Shown here in pieces: positions 11,508-19,151 of a DNA stretch of 20,426 bases. Below the pieces are notes generated by a model, which saw nothing but the letters and a program-made list of their open reading frames with translations, ran no database searches and was not told where the DNA came from. The stretch spans positions 1 to 20,426 of IMG/VR virus record IMGVR_UViG_3300036894_000029. One strand, given 5' to 3'. The number at the start of each line of letters is the position of its first letter. The stretch's first letter is position 1. Position numbers and translations under genes: made by a program. Source of the stretch: a virus.

Positions 11508-12268
11508 GCGAGCCGCTTGTCTGCGCCGTCATGCTGGTCAACGGGCGAGCCGAGATGGTGCGCCGGGCGGTCGCGAGCTTCCGAGCGCAGACCTACGCCA
11601 ACAAATCGCTGCTGATTCTGGACACCGGCGAGCCGAAGCTCGGCGGCTATTACCGTCCGAACGAAGTCTACTCGATGATGAATGGCACGGGCCTCACCTT
11701 CGGCGCACTCCGCAATTACGCGAACACGCTGGCGCAGTCGGCCGATATCATCGCGCACTTCGACAGCGATGATTGGAGTCACCCGCTGCGCATCGAAGAG
11801 CAGGTGGCGTTCCTGCAATCGAGCGGCGTAGAGGCCGTCGGCTACCGTGAGCTCCTGTTCTGGGACACGCGGACAGTAGCACATGAATGCTCTTACGACG
11901 AGCGCGAGGCTTCGTGCCCGATCTGTGTAGACGAGCAACAGCGTCAACATGAGCAACATGGCGAAGCGTGGATCTACGCGCACCCGCACCCGCAATATAT
12001 CGTAGATGCTTCCCGATGCTATTGGCGGCGCGTCTGGGAAGCGCACCCATACCGCGAGGACTGCAAGTACCCCGACCAGGATTGGTGGTTGCACCACTGG
12101 CCGCTGTGCGCGGCCGAATCGGCAATAGCGGGAGCCGAGTCGCGAATAATCTGCGGCATTCACGGCGGTAACACAAGCGAGGCGTACTTAGCTAAGCACA
12201 TGATCGCGCCGGGCTGGAAACGTGCGCCGAAGTTCGACAGCTATTGCGCGGAGAGGATGCGGTTATGA
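11504..12268 (+). CDS. Family 2-like glycosyltransferase (first of the block)
   Basis: A 254-residue GT-A fold protein. It opens with VCAVMLVNGRAEMVRRAVAS, the nucleotide-sugar-binding strand and helix of GT2 enzymes, and has the metal- and sugar-nucleotide-binding HFDSDDW (DSDD at 87-90) after LRNYANTLAQSADIIA. A C-rich segment follows (about 126-145), then DQDWWLHHWP near the acceptor side. Cytosolic, no membrane segment. Donor and acceptor cannot be deduced. It lies between terminase and portal with three further glycosyltransferase-like genes, so virion or DNA decoration and host-surface change are all possible. Confidence 0.8.
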   Translation: MSEPLVCAVMLVNGRAEMVRRAVASFRAQTYANKSLLILDTGEPKLGGYYRPNEVYSMMNGTGLTFGALRNYANTLAQSADIIAHFDSDDWSHPLRIEEQVAFLQSSGVEAVGYRELLFWDTRTVAHECSYDEREASCPICVDEQQRQHEQHGEAWIYAHPHPQYIVDASRCYWRRVWEAHPYREDCKYPDQDWWLHHWPLCAAESAIAGAESRIICGIHGGNTSEAYLAKHMIAPGWKRAPKFDSYCAERMRL

Positions 12269-12990
12269 AAATCCTGGCCATCGTCTGCACGTTTCAGGAG
12301 GCGGACATAATCGGCTGGACCGTGCGCCACCTCAAGCGGCAGGGCTGCGACGTGCTGGTGATCGACTGTGAGAGCACGGATGAAACCGTGATGGTGGCGC
12401 ACACGGCCGGCGCAGAGATCCTCCGCCATCCAGCGCCGCCGGTGTCCTGGCACGAACTCTTGCGCCAGGTGGAAAAGATCGCAGCCGGGGCTGACGCCGA
12501 CTGGATTATGCATTGCGATGCCGACGAACTGCGCTACAGCCGTTACCCTGATGATGTCTTGGCTCAAGCATTCCAGAACGTCCAAGACTCAAGCTTCAAC
12601 GCCGTCGATTTTCAGGTGCTCACGTTCCACCCGGTCGACAATGGCTTCGACGGCTCACAAGACCCCGAGCAGTACTTCCGCTATTACAGCGACGACCCGC
12701 TCAACCAGCGCATCGGCCAGGTGAAAGCATGGCGCAACGTCGGGCCCGTGAGCCTCGCGGCCAGCGGCGGCCACCAGGTGCAGTTTCGCGGCCGACGCAT
12801 CTGCCCGGTGAAGTTTCTGTCGAAGCACTACCCGATTCGCTCACAGGCGCACGGCGAGCGCAAGGTATTCGAAGAACGAAAGTGGCTCGATCAAGCGCTG
12901 GGGCGCCAGGGCTGGCACGTGCAATACAACGGCATCGTGCCGGGGCACAGCTTTCTCAAATATCCGAAATGCCTGATGGAGTGGAAATGA
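12265..12990 (+). CDS. Family 2-like glycosyltransferase (second of the block)
   Basis: A 241-residue protein starting at ATG 12265, behind GGAGAGG and overlapping the previous stop (ATGA). MKILAIVCTFQEADIIGWTV and LVIDCESTDETV are typical GT2 opening strands; HCDADE (DADE 85-88) is the metal-binding motif. The middle contains a hydrophilic region with FHPVDNGFDG and later GRRICPVKFLSKHYPIRSQ, common in GT2-like proteins with HYP(I/L)RS near the acceptor site. No membrane helix. Acts presumably on the same pathway as its neighbours. Confidence 0.82.
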   Translation: MKILAIVCTFQEADIIGWTVRHLKRQGCDVLVIDCESTDETVMVAHTAGAEILRHPAPPVSWHELLRQVEKIAAGADADWIMHCDADELRYSRYPDDVLAQAFQNVQDSSFNAVDFQVLTFHPVDNGFDGSQDPEQYFRYYSDDPLNQRIGQVKAWRNVGPVSLAASGGHQVQFRGRRICPVKFLSKHYPIRSQAHGERKVFEERKWLDQALGRQGWHVQYNGIVPGHSFLKYPKCLMEWK

Positions 12991-13235
12991 GTTACATCGT
13001 CGAAAAGAATGTGCCCCTCCCCGATAAAAAAAGTCGGTCAGGGACGCTGAGTCAGTTGCCGTGGGATCGGATGGAGGTAGGAGATTCCTTTGTGTATGAG
13101 CACAATTCCTCCGGTGGGCTAAGAAAATCCGCAAAGAATGCAGGAATCGAAATTCTCATCAAAGGAATTAGTGTGATACACACAGTTGGCCATGGGACAA
13201 AGTGCGATAAATGGCGGATTTGGAGAGTCAAATGA
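12987..13235 (+). CDS. Small conserved phage protein (MEVGDSF ... WRIWRVK type)
   Basis: ATG 12987 overlaps the previous stop by four bases. The 82-residue product has LPWDRMEVGDSFVYEH near the middle and ends DKWRIWRVK. The combination of 'MEVGDSF', a short basic helix with SAKNAGI, and a terminal 'RIWRV' is a pattern I associate with small phage proteins of unknown function. The DNA of this gene is noticeably less GC-rich than its glycosyltransferase neighbour. It may be a small DNA-binding or regulatory protein, but there is no direct evidence. Confidence 0.65.
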   Translation: MSYIVEKNVPLPDKKSRSGTLSQLPWDRMEVGDSFVYEHNSSGGLRKSAKNAGIEILIKGISVIHTVGHGTKCDKWRIWRVK

Positions 13236-13810
13236 TTCTCGACTCCAACTTACCGCCGATCCTGGAGACCGCGCCCTGGATGCTCTCCGACGGCGGCGCG
13301 CTCGACGTGGACCGCTGCCCGGACTGCTGGGAGCGCCGCGCGCACATCGAGCGCTACACGTGGGCCTGCCGCGTCTGCACTGGCATGCGCGTGCTCGACT
13401 TCGGCTGCGGCGTCGGCTATGGCTCCGAGATGCTGGCGGCGGCGGGAAACAGCGTCACGGCGGTGGATACGTCGGAATTCGCATTGGCTCTAGCCGAGGA
13501 ATTCCATCCCGGCCCGATGTATCTGCCTACGATTCCGAGCAAGTATCCATTCGACGCCTGCGTGGCCTTCGAGGTCCTCGAGCACCTGGACGACCCGCAG
13601 CACTTCATCGACACGGTTCCGGCACGGCACCTGATCGTATCCGTTCCGGTGCGGGTGGAACAGGACAACCCGCATCACAAACAGCACTTCACAAGTTGGC
13701 GTATGCGCGCGATGTTACTGAGGCGCTTCCTGCCTCGCTCCTGTTGGCAGCAAACGGAGCCGTATCACTGGGACCCGAGCATCGCGGTATTCCACATGGA
13801 GGCGCGATGA
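13232..13810 (+). CDS. SAM-dependent methyltransferase, class I
   Basis: A 192-residue protein. RVLDFGCGVGYGSEML is the glycine-rich cofactor-binding motif and VTAVDTSEFALALAEE the acidic-strand motif; AFEVLEHLDDP matches the post-motif II region of small-molecule methyltransferases (Methyltransf_11/23 type). An N-terminal C-P-D-C and a C-R-V-C pair (around residues 29-52) may bind zinc. No DPPY or PPCQ, so it is not a DNA methyltransferase of the kinds at 4774 and 6888. Placement among glycosyltransferases suggests methylation of a glycan or of a modified acceptor. Start coupled by ATGA. Confidence 0.85.
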   Translation: MILDSNLPPILETAPWMLSDGGALDVDRCPDCWERRAHIERYTWACRVCTGMRVLDFGCGVGYGSEMLAAAGNSVTAVDTSEFALALAEEFHPGPMYLPTIPSKYPFDACVAFEVLEHLDDPQHFIDTVPARHLIVSVPVRVEQDNPHHKQHFTSWRMRAMLLRRFLPRSCWQQTEPYHWDPSIAVFHMEAR

Positions 13811-13866
13811 CGAACCGAACAATGAATCGGTATGAGCGCCTTCGCGCCGGGAAGGTGGCTGCGTAA
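13807..13866 (+). CDS. 19-residue coupled microprotein
   Basis: ATG 13807 overlaps the methyltransferase TGA (ATGA) and its TAA overlaps the following ATG by one base (TAATG). The product, MTNRTMNRYERLRAGKVAA, is basic and probably one helix. Either a real microprotein or a translational bridge that lets ribosomes pass to the next gene. Confidence 0.4.
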   Translation: MTNRTMNRYERLRAGKVAA

Positions 13867-14429
13867 TGGCCTGTACGTGTGGGAAGTGCCAGGAGTGCGA
13901 TTGGGCGCGCAGTCATCCCAGCGAGGATGCTGCGCTGAGACAGACAAACTCAGCCGAACAGCCGATTCAGTGTGGAACATTCGGCGGGAAGGATGTTCGG
14001 TCCAGAAAAGCTCAGTTTGAGCAGGCAGAAAAGTACCTCGATATTTCCAATCGGCTGAAAGACCATTATGCCGGGCTGTTCCCTGATTGCGCGTGGGTGG
14101 ACGAGGAATCCGCCATCGCTCTCATGGCCCTAGCCAGAATGGCCGGAGAGTACAAACGCCTGTATCACGAGATATGTGGACCGATGTTGACCCGTTGCCG
14201 CGCTGCTCAGGACGCCGAGCACGGTGGTCCGGCGCACGATGATACACATACGCCAGCCGAGTGGGCTGAGTTCATCCGAAAGTTCGCTGGCCGTGCGGAG
14301 TACCAAGGCCAGTTTCAAGACAACGCCGAAGCCATCGCGCGCTACCAAAAATGCATGATTGACGTTGCTGGATTGGCGATATCTGCTGTGCTGAGTTCCC
14401 AGCGGAAAGTCTGTGGTGAATCCGCATGA
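13866..14429 (+). CDS. Hypothetical protein with N-terminal Cys cluster
   Basis: A 187-residue protein starting ACTCGKCQECDW: C3, C5, C8 and C11 form a likely metal-binding knot. A polar linker follows, then a mainly helical body (QAEKYLDISNRLKDHYAG, SAIALMALARMAGEYKRLYH, AEWAEFIRKFAGRAEYQG). One ATGA junction joins it to the next gene. The base composition is somewhat less GC-rich than the enzymes around it. I recognise no family; a structural or regulatory role in the block cannot be separated. Confidence 0.65.
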   Translation: MACTCGKCQECDWARSHPSEDAALRQTNSAEQPIQCGTFGGKDVRSRKAQFEQAEKYLDISNRLKDHYAGLFPDCAWVDEESAIALMALARMAGEYKRLYHEICGPMLTRCRAAQDAEHGGPAHDDTHTPAEWAEFIRKFAGRAEYQGQFQDNAEAIARYQKCMIDVAGLAISAVLSSQRKVCGESA

Positions 14430-14761
14430 AACGCCCTACTGTTCGCCAAACACACGCTATCTGTGATTCGTTGAATGCGCGGGCCGTCCTAGTGATCGCG
14501 CTGTCGAAAGATGGTGTGATGGCAGCTTCCTACGGCGAGACGAAGCTCGAATGCCAGCAGGCAGGCTACACACTCGATAAGATTGTGGAAGCGCTGGAAA
14601 ACGGGTGGATACCCGTCTGGGCCACGCCCAACCGCGCACAAGAGGAGCGTCGAGCGCAAGAGGAAGGCGACTGGTGCCCCGAATGCAAAACCCCGCTTTC
14701 GTGTTGTAACTGCGACCGAGCACACACATTGGAGTTCGGCTACACACTGGAGTCCGAATGA
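14426..14761 (+). CDS. Hypothetical protein with C-terminal zinc ribbon
   Basis: A 111-residue protein. The first part (QTHAICDSLNARAVLVIALS, then GETKLECQQAGYTLDKIVEA) looks like a small alpha/beta domain; the C-terminus has DWCPECKTPLSCCNCDRAHT, a double CxxC zinc-ribbon motif. ATGA junctions on both sides. Could be a small zinc-stabilised accessory factor; function unknown. Confidence 0.65.
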   Translation: MKRPTVRQTHAICDSLNARAVLVIALSKDGVMAASYGETKLECQQAGYTLDKIVEALENGWIPVWATPNRAQEERRAQEEGDWCPECKTPLSCCNCDRAHTLEFGYTLESE

Positions 14762-14901
14762 GAGGTACCGTGTATTTTATCCAGTTCACCGGCCGGCTTA
14801 TCCCAGCAAAGATTACAGGTGCGGGAGATATCCCGGTATCGGTTGCTGACATTGAGGACGTGGTGGAGGGCAACATTTACGACCATGAGGGAGCGGACTG
14901 A
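14758..14901 (+). CDS. 47-residue hypothetical protein
   Basis: ATG 14758 overlaps the previous TGA (ATGA) and the stop directly abuts the next ATG at 14902. The product begins MRGTVYFIQFTGRLIPAKIT, continues GAGDIPVSVADIEDVVEG and ends with acidic YDHEGAD. The strand-rich pattern could be a small beta barrel. No family recognised. Confidence 0.55.
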   Translation: MRGTVYFIQFTGRLIPAKITGAGDIPVSVADIEDVVEGNIYDHEGAD

Positions 14902-15603
14902 ATGGCTTACTCAGTGATAATTCCGTCAAGAAACATCGACAACCTGCTGGCGTGCGTTGGCGCGCTGCGAGCGGCCGGTGAGACTGCCCGCGTGATAGTC
15001 GTCTGGGATCACGGGAAGCCCGCGCCGCCCGGCGTTCAGTGCCGCGCAATCCCGGCGACTGGCGACCAGCATCTCGAAGTTTACGAAGGCGTCTCGCCGT
15101 TCTGCTTCGCCCGCAACTGCAACATCGGAATCGCTGCGGCCGGAACGGATGACGTGGTGCTGCTGAACGACGATGCGCTACTAGAGTCAGGATCACATTT
15201 CGAGGATCTTCGGCCGTCAGACGGCTACGGCATCGTCGGCGCAACGACGAACGTCACCGGCTACACAGGACAATTGCGGCGGCGATATGCCGCCCAACTA
15301 TCCCGCGAGGTCCGGCGCATCGCCTTCGTGTGCGTCTACATCCCGCGGAGCACGCTCGATACTGTGCCGCTGCTTGATGAGCGATTCTGCGGTCCCGGGG
15401 TCTACGGCGGAGAGGATGTCGATTACTGCCTGCGCGTGCAGCAGGCCGGCCTGAAGGTGGGTGTTTCCGACCTGTGTTTCGTCGATCACGCGAGTCTAAA
15501 GAGCACGTTTCGCGGCGCGCATCCGACGAACGGCGCGCCGGGCGACATCCGCGAGAGTAATCGAATAGGGCGCGAGAAATGGGGCGACAAATGGCCAATC
15601 TGA
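14902..15603 (+). CDS. Family 2-like glycosyltransferase (third of the block)
   Basis: A 233-residue GT-A-like protein: YSVIIPSRNIDNLLACVGAL is the opening strand and helix, CFARNCNIGIAAAGTDDVVL then LNDDA (NDD at 89-91) is the metal-binding region, and GGEDVDYCLRVQQAGLKVGV is the ED-containing acceptor-side motif seen in rhamnosyltransferase-like GT2 proteins. ATG 14902 follows GAGGGAG. Because NDD replaces the usual DxD it may use the variant found in many GT2 members. Soluble. Substrate unknown. Confidence 0.85.
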   Translation: MAYSVIIPSRNIDNLLACVGALRAAGETARVIVVWDHGKPAPPGVQCRAIPATGDQHLEVYEGVSPFCFARNCNIGIAAAGTDDVVLLNDDALLESGSHFEDLRPSDGYGIVGATTNVTGYTGQLRRRYAAQLSREVRRIAFVCVYIPRSTLDTVPLLDERFCGPGVYGGEDVDYCLRVQQAGLKVGVSDLCFVDHASLKSTFRGAHPTNGAPGDIRESNRIGREKWGDKWPI

Positions 15604-16277
15604 CGCTCGTCTACGTCGCGAAGGATCTATCCGGGCTCGATGCGTTCGACCTGACGCACATGACCGGAGCCGAGGTCATCGGCTGGGCGAACGATGCCGG
15701 GCTCGCGCTCTCGCGTATCGGCAACGAGATGCTCGACCGCTGCAAGTCTCTCGTGTTCGGCCTCTGTCATGCAGACGCGGTCTTCGGCCCCGGCGCGCTC
15801 GATGCGTTCGTGGCTGAGGCCATGCGCGGCGCCGTCTGCGGCATCGTGGGCATCGATCTGGCCGGCCTCTATCGATGCTCGTTTGAGAGCCGTCGAGACT
15901 CGTGGTGGCAAGGCGAAGGGGCCGGCCGAGGCTGGGCGCATGAGAACGAGAATGGCTTGGTTCACTCAAGGCCACGCTGGCCACCAAGCCGCATACTCAC
16001 AGGCGGTCCCGGCGAGGTCTCGACGCTCGACGGAATGGCGGTCTTCTTCCGCCGCGACCTGGGCCTACGATTCGACGAGGAGACCTTCACTGGCTACCAC
16101 TGCCACGTGGAAGACCTCTGCCTCCAGGCGCACTCTCGCGGCATCCCGGTAACGGTTCCAGCGGCAGACGCGCACCACCGCAACCATATACAGAGTCAGG
16201 CGTTCTTGGCCGACTATCGCCGTTATCGCGCGAAACTTGCGGCGAAATGGGCAGGCACGGAGTTCAGAACGACATGA
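15591..16277 (+). CDS. Glycosyltransferase-like protein (fourth of the block)
   Basis: A 228-residue protein if started at ATG 15591 (GGGG six bases upstream); ATG 15579, four codons earlier, is equally possible. It begins MANLTLVYVAKDLSGLDAFD. LVFGLCHADAVFGPGALDAF occupies the metal-binding position with a relaxed H-A-D in place of DxD; STLDGMAVFFRRDLGLRFDE and VEDLCLQAHSRGIPV resemble the C-terminal half of GT2/rhamnosyltransferase-like proteins. The N-terminal region is weaker, so it may be a diverged or partly degenerate enzyme. It contains copy 1 of a 22-bp repeat shared with the portal gene. Confidence 0.65.
   Translation: MANLTLVYVAKDLSGLDAFDLTHMTGAEVIGWANDAGLALSRIGNEMLDRCKSLVFGLCHADAVFGPGALDAFVAEAMRGAVCGIVGIDLAGLYRCSFESRRDSWWQGEGAGRGWAHENENGLVHSRPRWPPSRILTGGPGEVSTLDGMAVFFRRDLGLRFDEETFTGYHCHVEDLCLQAHSRGIPVTVPAADAHHRNHIQSQAFLADYRRYRAKLAAKWAGTEFRTT
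15965..15986 (+). repeat. 22-bp perfect repeat shared with the portal gene, copy 1
   Basis: Identical to 17595-17616. It contains GGCCACGCTGGCC, which has inverted GGCCA/TGGCC arms. In this gene it is read in a different frame from the portal copy. Confidence 0.8.
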
Positions 16278-16348
16278 TGGGATCGCAAGACACGCGCTAC
16301 ACTGATGACGAATGGCACCACACAATCCGAACAATCCGAGATATCTGA
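16274..16348 (+). CDS. Possible 24-residue coupled microprotein
   Basis: ATG 16274 overlaps the glycosyltransferase TGA (ATGA); the frame reads MMGSQDTRYTDDEWHHTIRT and four more residues before TGA at 16346-16348. The next gene starts inside it. Supported only by coupling and by protein-like composition. Confidence 0.3.
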   Translation: MMGSQDTRYTDDEWHHTIRTIRDI

Positions 16349-16536
16349 TAATCGTGGCGCAGAGCCGCATACTCCTCCAGATGGCTGTTGACCCGAAGTT
16401 GGCCGATGGCGTCTGGGAGTGCAGCGGGCCGCCGTTTTGGGACGCGCAGACCCGCGAGTGGTGCCAGGCTATCGTGCGGCGCCTGCGAGAGCCTGCCGCC
16501 GGTACAGTCAATCTCCGCGAGGTGAAACGTCGATGA
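16312..16536 (+). CDS. Hypothetical protein upstream of the portal
   Basis: An open frame of 74 residues from ATG 16312, or about 60 from GTG 16354; neither start has a clear ribosome binding site. The conserved-looking part is SRILLQMAVDPKLADGVWEC followed by SGPPFWDAQTREWCQAIVRR. The stop overlaps the portal ATG by four bases (ATGA), which supports it as a real gene. A TACACT element eight bases before the ATG 16312 resembles a -10 box, but no -35 is evident. Function unknown. Confidence 0.55.
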   Translation: MAPHNPNNPRYLIIVAQSRILLQMAVDPKLADGVWECSGPPFWDAQTREWCQAIVRRLREPAAGTVNLREVKRR

Positions 16537-18758
16537 ATTTCTTCCAGCGTCTATTCGTCCGCGCCGCCGCGTGGATCGCACCGCCGCTCGGCAAACTGCT
16601 GCGCTCCACAGGCGGCACAATCGAGCGCGCCCAGGCTGAAATCAGCGAACTGCGGGAGCGGAATAACATCCGCCGCCAGCAGATCCAAGACGAACAACAG
16701 GAACTCCGCGAAGCAATTCAGATGATCGCGCCCGCGTGGTTGCCACCCGTCGCCCGGCTCACCGCCGCCACCTCGGAATCGTTGCGCGAGTCCGGCGCGC
16801 CGGGCGCCGTCATCAAATGCGTCGAGCGGCTGTGGGAGTTGGAACTGGCGCTCGAAGATCGCGGCTGGGTCAGAGAACTGACGCTGGCAAACTTCGAATT
16901 CAGTCTGTTCGGGATTCATCGCATCATTGCGATTTGCCGATTATTCCACATCAAGAACCCGCTCATCAGGCGCGGCATCCAGGTTTGCAGCTTCTACGTT
17001 TTTGGCCGCGGCGTGACGATCAGCAGCGATGATGATGACACCAACCAGGTGCTTCAAGACTTCTTCACGAGCCCCAAAAACATTCAGGAGGTCGGGCATT
17101 GCGCGCTCGTGCGGAAGAACGAATCCATGTGGACGGACGGCAACCTCTATGTCATTTTCTTCCGCGATCAGAAGACCGGCGAGCTCGTGATTCGCTCTCT
17201 CGATCCAATCGAGATCGTAGAGATCGTTCACGATCCTGACGACGCTAGCCAAGAGCAATTCATCCACCGCCGATGGATGTCTCAGCAGTTCGACGTGGCT
17301 TCCGGAGTCCACAGACCCGTACCGGCCGAGGCTTGGTATCCGGCGCTCGGATACGATCCTGACGTGATGCCGGATAAGATCGGGAACATCGAGGTTTCCA
17401 AAGACACTCCCGTCGATCATGTGAAAGTCGGGGCTATGGCGAACTGGCAGTACGGCGTGCCGCTCACATATCCGGCCATCGACTACGCGCGTGCTGTGCG
17501 GAAACTCATAGACAATTGGTGCTCGATTCAGGAGGCAATGGCGCGGTTCTCATGGCAGGTGGAGACACAGGGCGGCTTGCCGGCCATCGCGAATCTCAAG
17601 GCCACGCTGGCCACCACGCTGGCCACTGGCGACGGTTCGATGTACGAACAGAACCCGCCGCCGAACGCTGCATCCGCGTGGATCAGCGGCCCCGGCAACA
17701 AGTTGTCGATGAGCAAGACCTCGGGCATGATCGATAGCCCCGAGATAGGCCGGCGCGTGGCGCACCTGGTCTACATGGTGTTCGGACTGCCGGAGACGTT
17801 CTTCGCGGATGCTTCGGTCGGCACAGTGGCCACGGCTACCAGCCTGGATCGTCCCACCGAACTGAAGTTCAAGGAGGACCAGGCGAGATGGCGCGAGATA
17901 CTCCAGAAGTGGGGAGGATACGCCGTCGAATCGAGCAAACAATCGCCGAGCGGCCGGCTGTCCGAGGCGAAGATCAAGAGCAAACCGAAGACTCCGCCCA
18001 CGATCAACGTGATTTTCCCCTCGATTCTGGAACATGACATCGTGCAGCAGATTCAAGCCATCGTGCAGGCGGCAACGTTGGGCGGCTTTGAGTGCACGGG
18101 TACGGATGAACGCTTGACGATGGGTCTCCTGATGCAAGAGTTGGAAGTTGAGGGCTGGAAAGACGTGCTCGAATTGATGTATCCCGAGGACGAATACAAA
18201 TCGCTGATGGATCGCACGCCGCTCCTGGCGCAGCAGCAGGACGCGGCGCTCAATCCTCCTCCGGCTCCGGCAATGGGAGGCGCGCCGCCGAACACGGGTC
18301 CGACCGGCACGCCGACGCCGAACCCTGCCAAGCCCGCTGCGGGTGCCCAGCCGGAAACGCCAACTGGCGCGCCGCCGCAAGCGCCCATGCCGAAGAAGCC
18401 GCACGCGAAGCATATGACCGGCGCGGAGTCGGCGCAACTGGCGCGCGCGGTGGCTGGACTTGAGCGAGCGGCGAAACTGCTCAAAGAGCGCCGCGCGTCT
18501 AAGATAGGGGACTTCCCCGATAGTTTCGTGCGCGGAAACGATGTATCATCAGGTATGGAATTACGAGAATTTAACGACGACCAACCGCGCGACCCGGATG
18601 GAAAGTTTGCCGGCGGCGGAGGCGATACGGGATCGGCGGTTCGGGCGGCTCAGGATAAGGTATCTGCGGCTCGCGATGCTCATATCGCAGCGCTGAAGTC
18701 AGAGCGGGCCGAAGCCGAAGGCGGAAGCGCCGGCGACATCAGAGAGAGAGCGAGGTGA
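16533..18758 (+). CDS. Phage portal protein with long C-terminal extension
   Basis: A 741-residue protein from ATG 16533. A predicted helical N-terminus with coiled coil (RAQAEISELRERNNIRRQQI, about 30-60) precedes the portal core: NPLIRRGIQVCSFYVFGRGV, then DGNLYVIFFRDQKTGELVIR, VGAMANWQYGVPLTYPAIDY and MVFGLPETFFADASVGTVAT. Portals form the dodecameric DNA-entry ring and bind the terminase. After about residue 560 comes a proline/alanine-rich linker, then a helix with AKHMTGAESAQLARAVAGLE and finally, from residue 675, MELREFNDDQPRDPDGKFAG and a charged helix. That last segment resembles sequences found at the start of separate virion proteins. It contains copy 2 of the 22-bp repeat. Position and core motifs make the call solid. 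Confidence 0.88.
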   Translation: MNFFQRLFVRAAAWIAPPLGKLLRSTGGTIERAQAEISELRERNNIRRQQIQDEQQELREAIQMIAPAWLPPVARLTAATSESLRESGAPGAVIKCVERLWELELALEDRGWVRELTLANFEFSLFGIHRIIAICRLFHIKNPLIRRGIQVCSFYVFGRGVTISSDDDDTNQVLQDFFTSPKNIQEVGHCALVRKNESMWTDGNLYVIFFRDQKTGELVIRSLDPIEIVEIVHDPDDASQEQFIHRRWMSQQFDVASGVHRPVPAEAWYPALGYDPDVMPDKIGNIEVSKDTPVDHVKVGAMANWQYGVPLTYPAIDYARAVRKLIDNWCSIQEAMARFSWQVETQGGLPAIANLKATLATTLATGDGSMYEQNPPPNAASAWISGPGNKLSMSKTSGMIDSPEIGRRVAHLVYMVFGLPETFFADASVGTVATATSLDRPTELKFKEDQARWREILQKWGGYAVESSKQSPSGRLSEAKIKSKPKTPPTINVIFPSILEHDIVQQIQAIVQAATLGGFECTGTDERLTMGLLMQELEVEGWKDVLELMYPEDEYKSLMDRTPLLAQQQDAALNPPPAPAMGGAPPNTGPTGTPTPNPAKPAAGAQPETPTGAPPQAPMPKKPHAKHMTGAESAQLARAVAGLERAAKLLKERRASKIGDFPDSFVRGNDVSSGMELREFNDDQPRDPDGKFAGGGGDTGSAVRAAQDKVSAARDAHIAALKSERAEAEGGSAGDIRERAR
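17595..17616 (+). repeat. 22-bp perfect repeat, copy 2, inside the portal gene
   Basis: Exact copy of 15965-15986; here followed by a second CACGCTGGCCAC unit, making a 12-bp tandem. It encodes the NLKATLATTLAT region of the portal protein. Confidence 0.8.
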
Positions 18759-18763
18759 TTTCG

Positions 18764-19150
18764 ATGGGAATCAATAGCGAAACGCTGGCGACCGTTACCG
18801 CCGTTACTTCTGGAAGTTCCAACATTGGTAAGCTGTTTTATGGGAGGTTTAACTTCCACACGATGGATTTCTTCCCATTTACGGAGCTCGATGTGATGGG
18901 CGGAACGTGCTTCGTTGACTACCGAGAGATCAAAAACGTTTGGTTCGCGGATACCGAAATGGGTATCGTCAGAACCTACGACGTGCTGCACGATGGCAGC
19001 GTGGCGACGGCGACGGCTTCGCGACCTTGCGAGATTGATAATCGCTGCGAGTATCTTCCGAGCGACTTCCCAGGCCGTGAAGTGGAGTGCCCGCGGTACG
19101 GGGCGCTCAGTGAGACGCTGCGCGGGCGCGTGCAAATCTTCGGGGCCTGA
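18764..19150 (+). CDS. Unknown protein between portal and nuclease-bearing head protein
   Basis: ATG 18764 has GAGGTGA six bases upstream and is preferred over the in-frame GTG 18755 that overlaps the portal stop. The 128-residue product looks beta-rich: ETLATVTAVTSGSSNIGKLF, FTELDVMGGTCFVDYREIKN, DVLHDGSVATATASRPCEID, then PRYGALSETLRGRVQIFGA. It has five cysteines. It is less GC-rich in its first half than the portal, so it may be a later insertion (moron). It could be a decoration or immunity-type protein; nothing decides. Confidence 0.65.
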   Translation: MGINSETLATVTAVTSGSSNIGKLFYGRFNFHTMDFFPFTELDVMGGTCFVDYREIKNVWFADTEMGIVRTYDVLHDGSVATATASRPCEIDNRCEYLPSDFPGREVECPRYGALSETLRGRVQIFGA

Positions 19151-19151
19151 A

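Noticed and set aside
18505-18525. GGGGACTTCCCC palindrome within the portal gene
   Set aside because: The stem is very short with a two-base loop, lies inside solid coding sequence and has no partner features.
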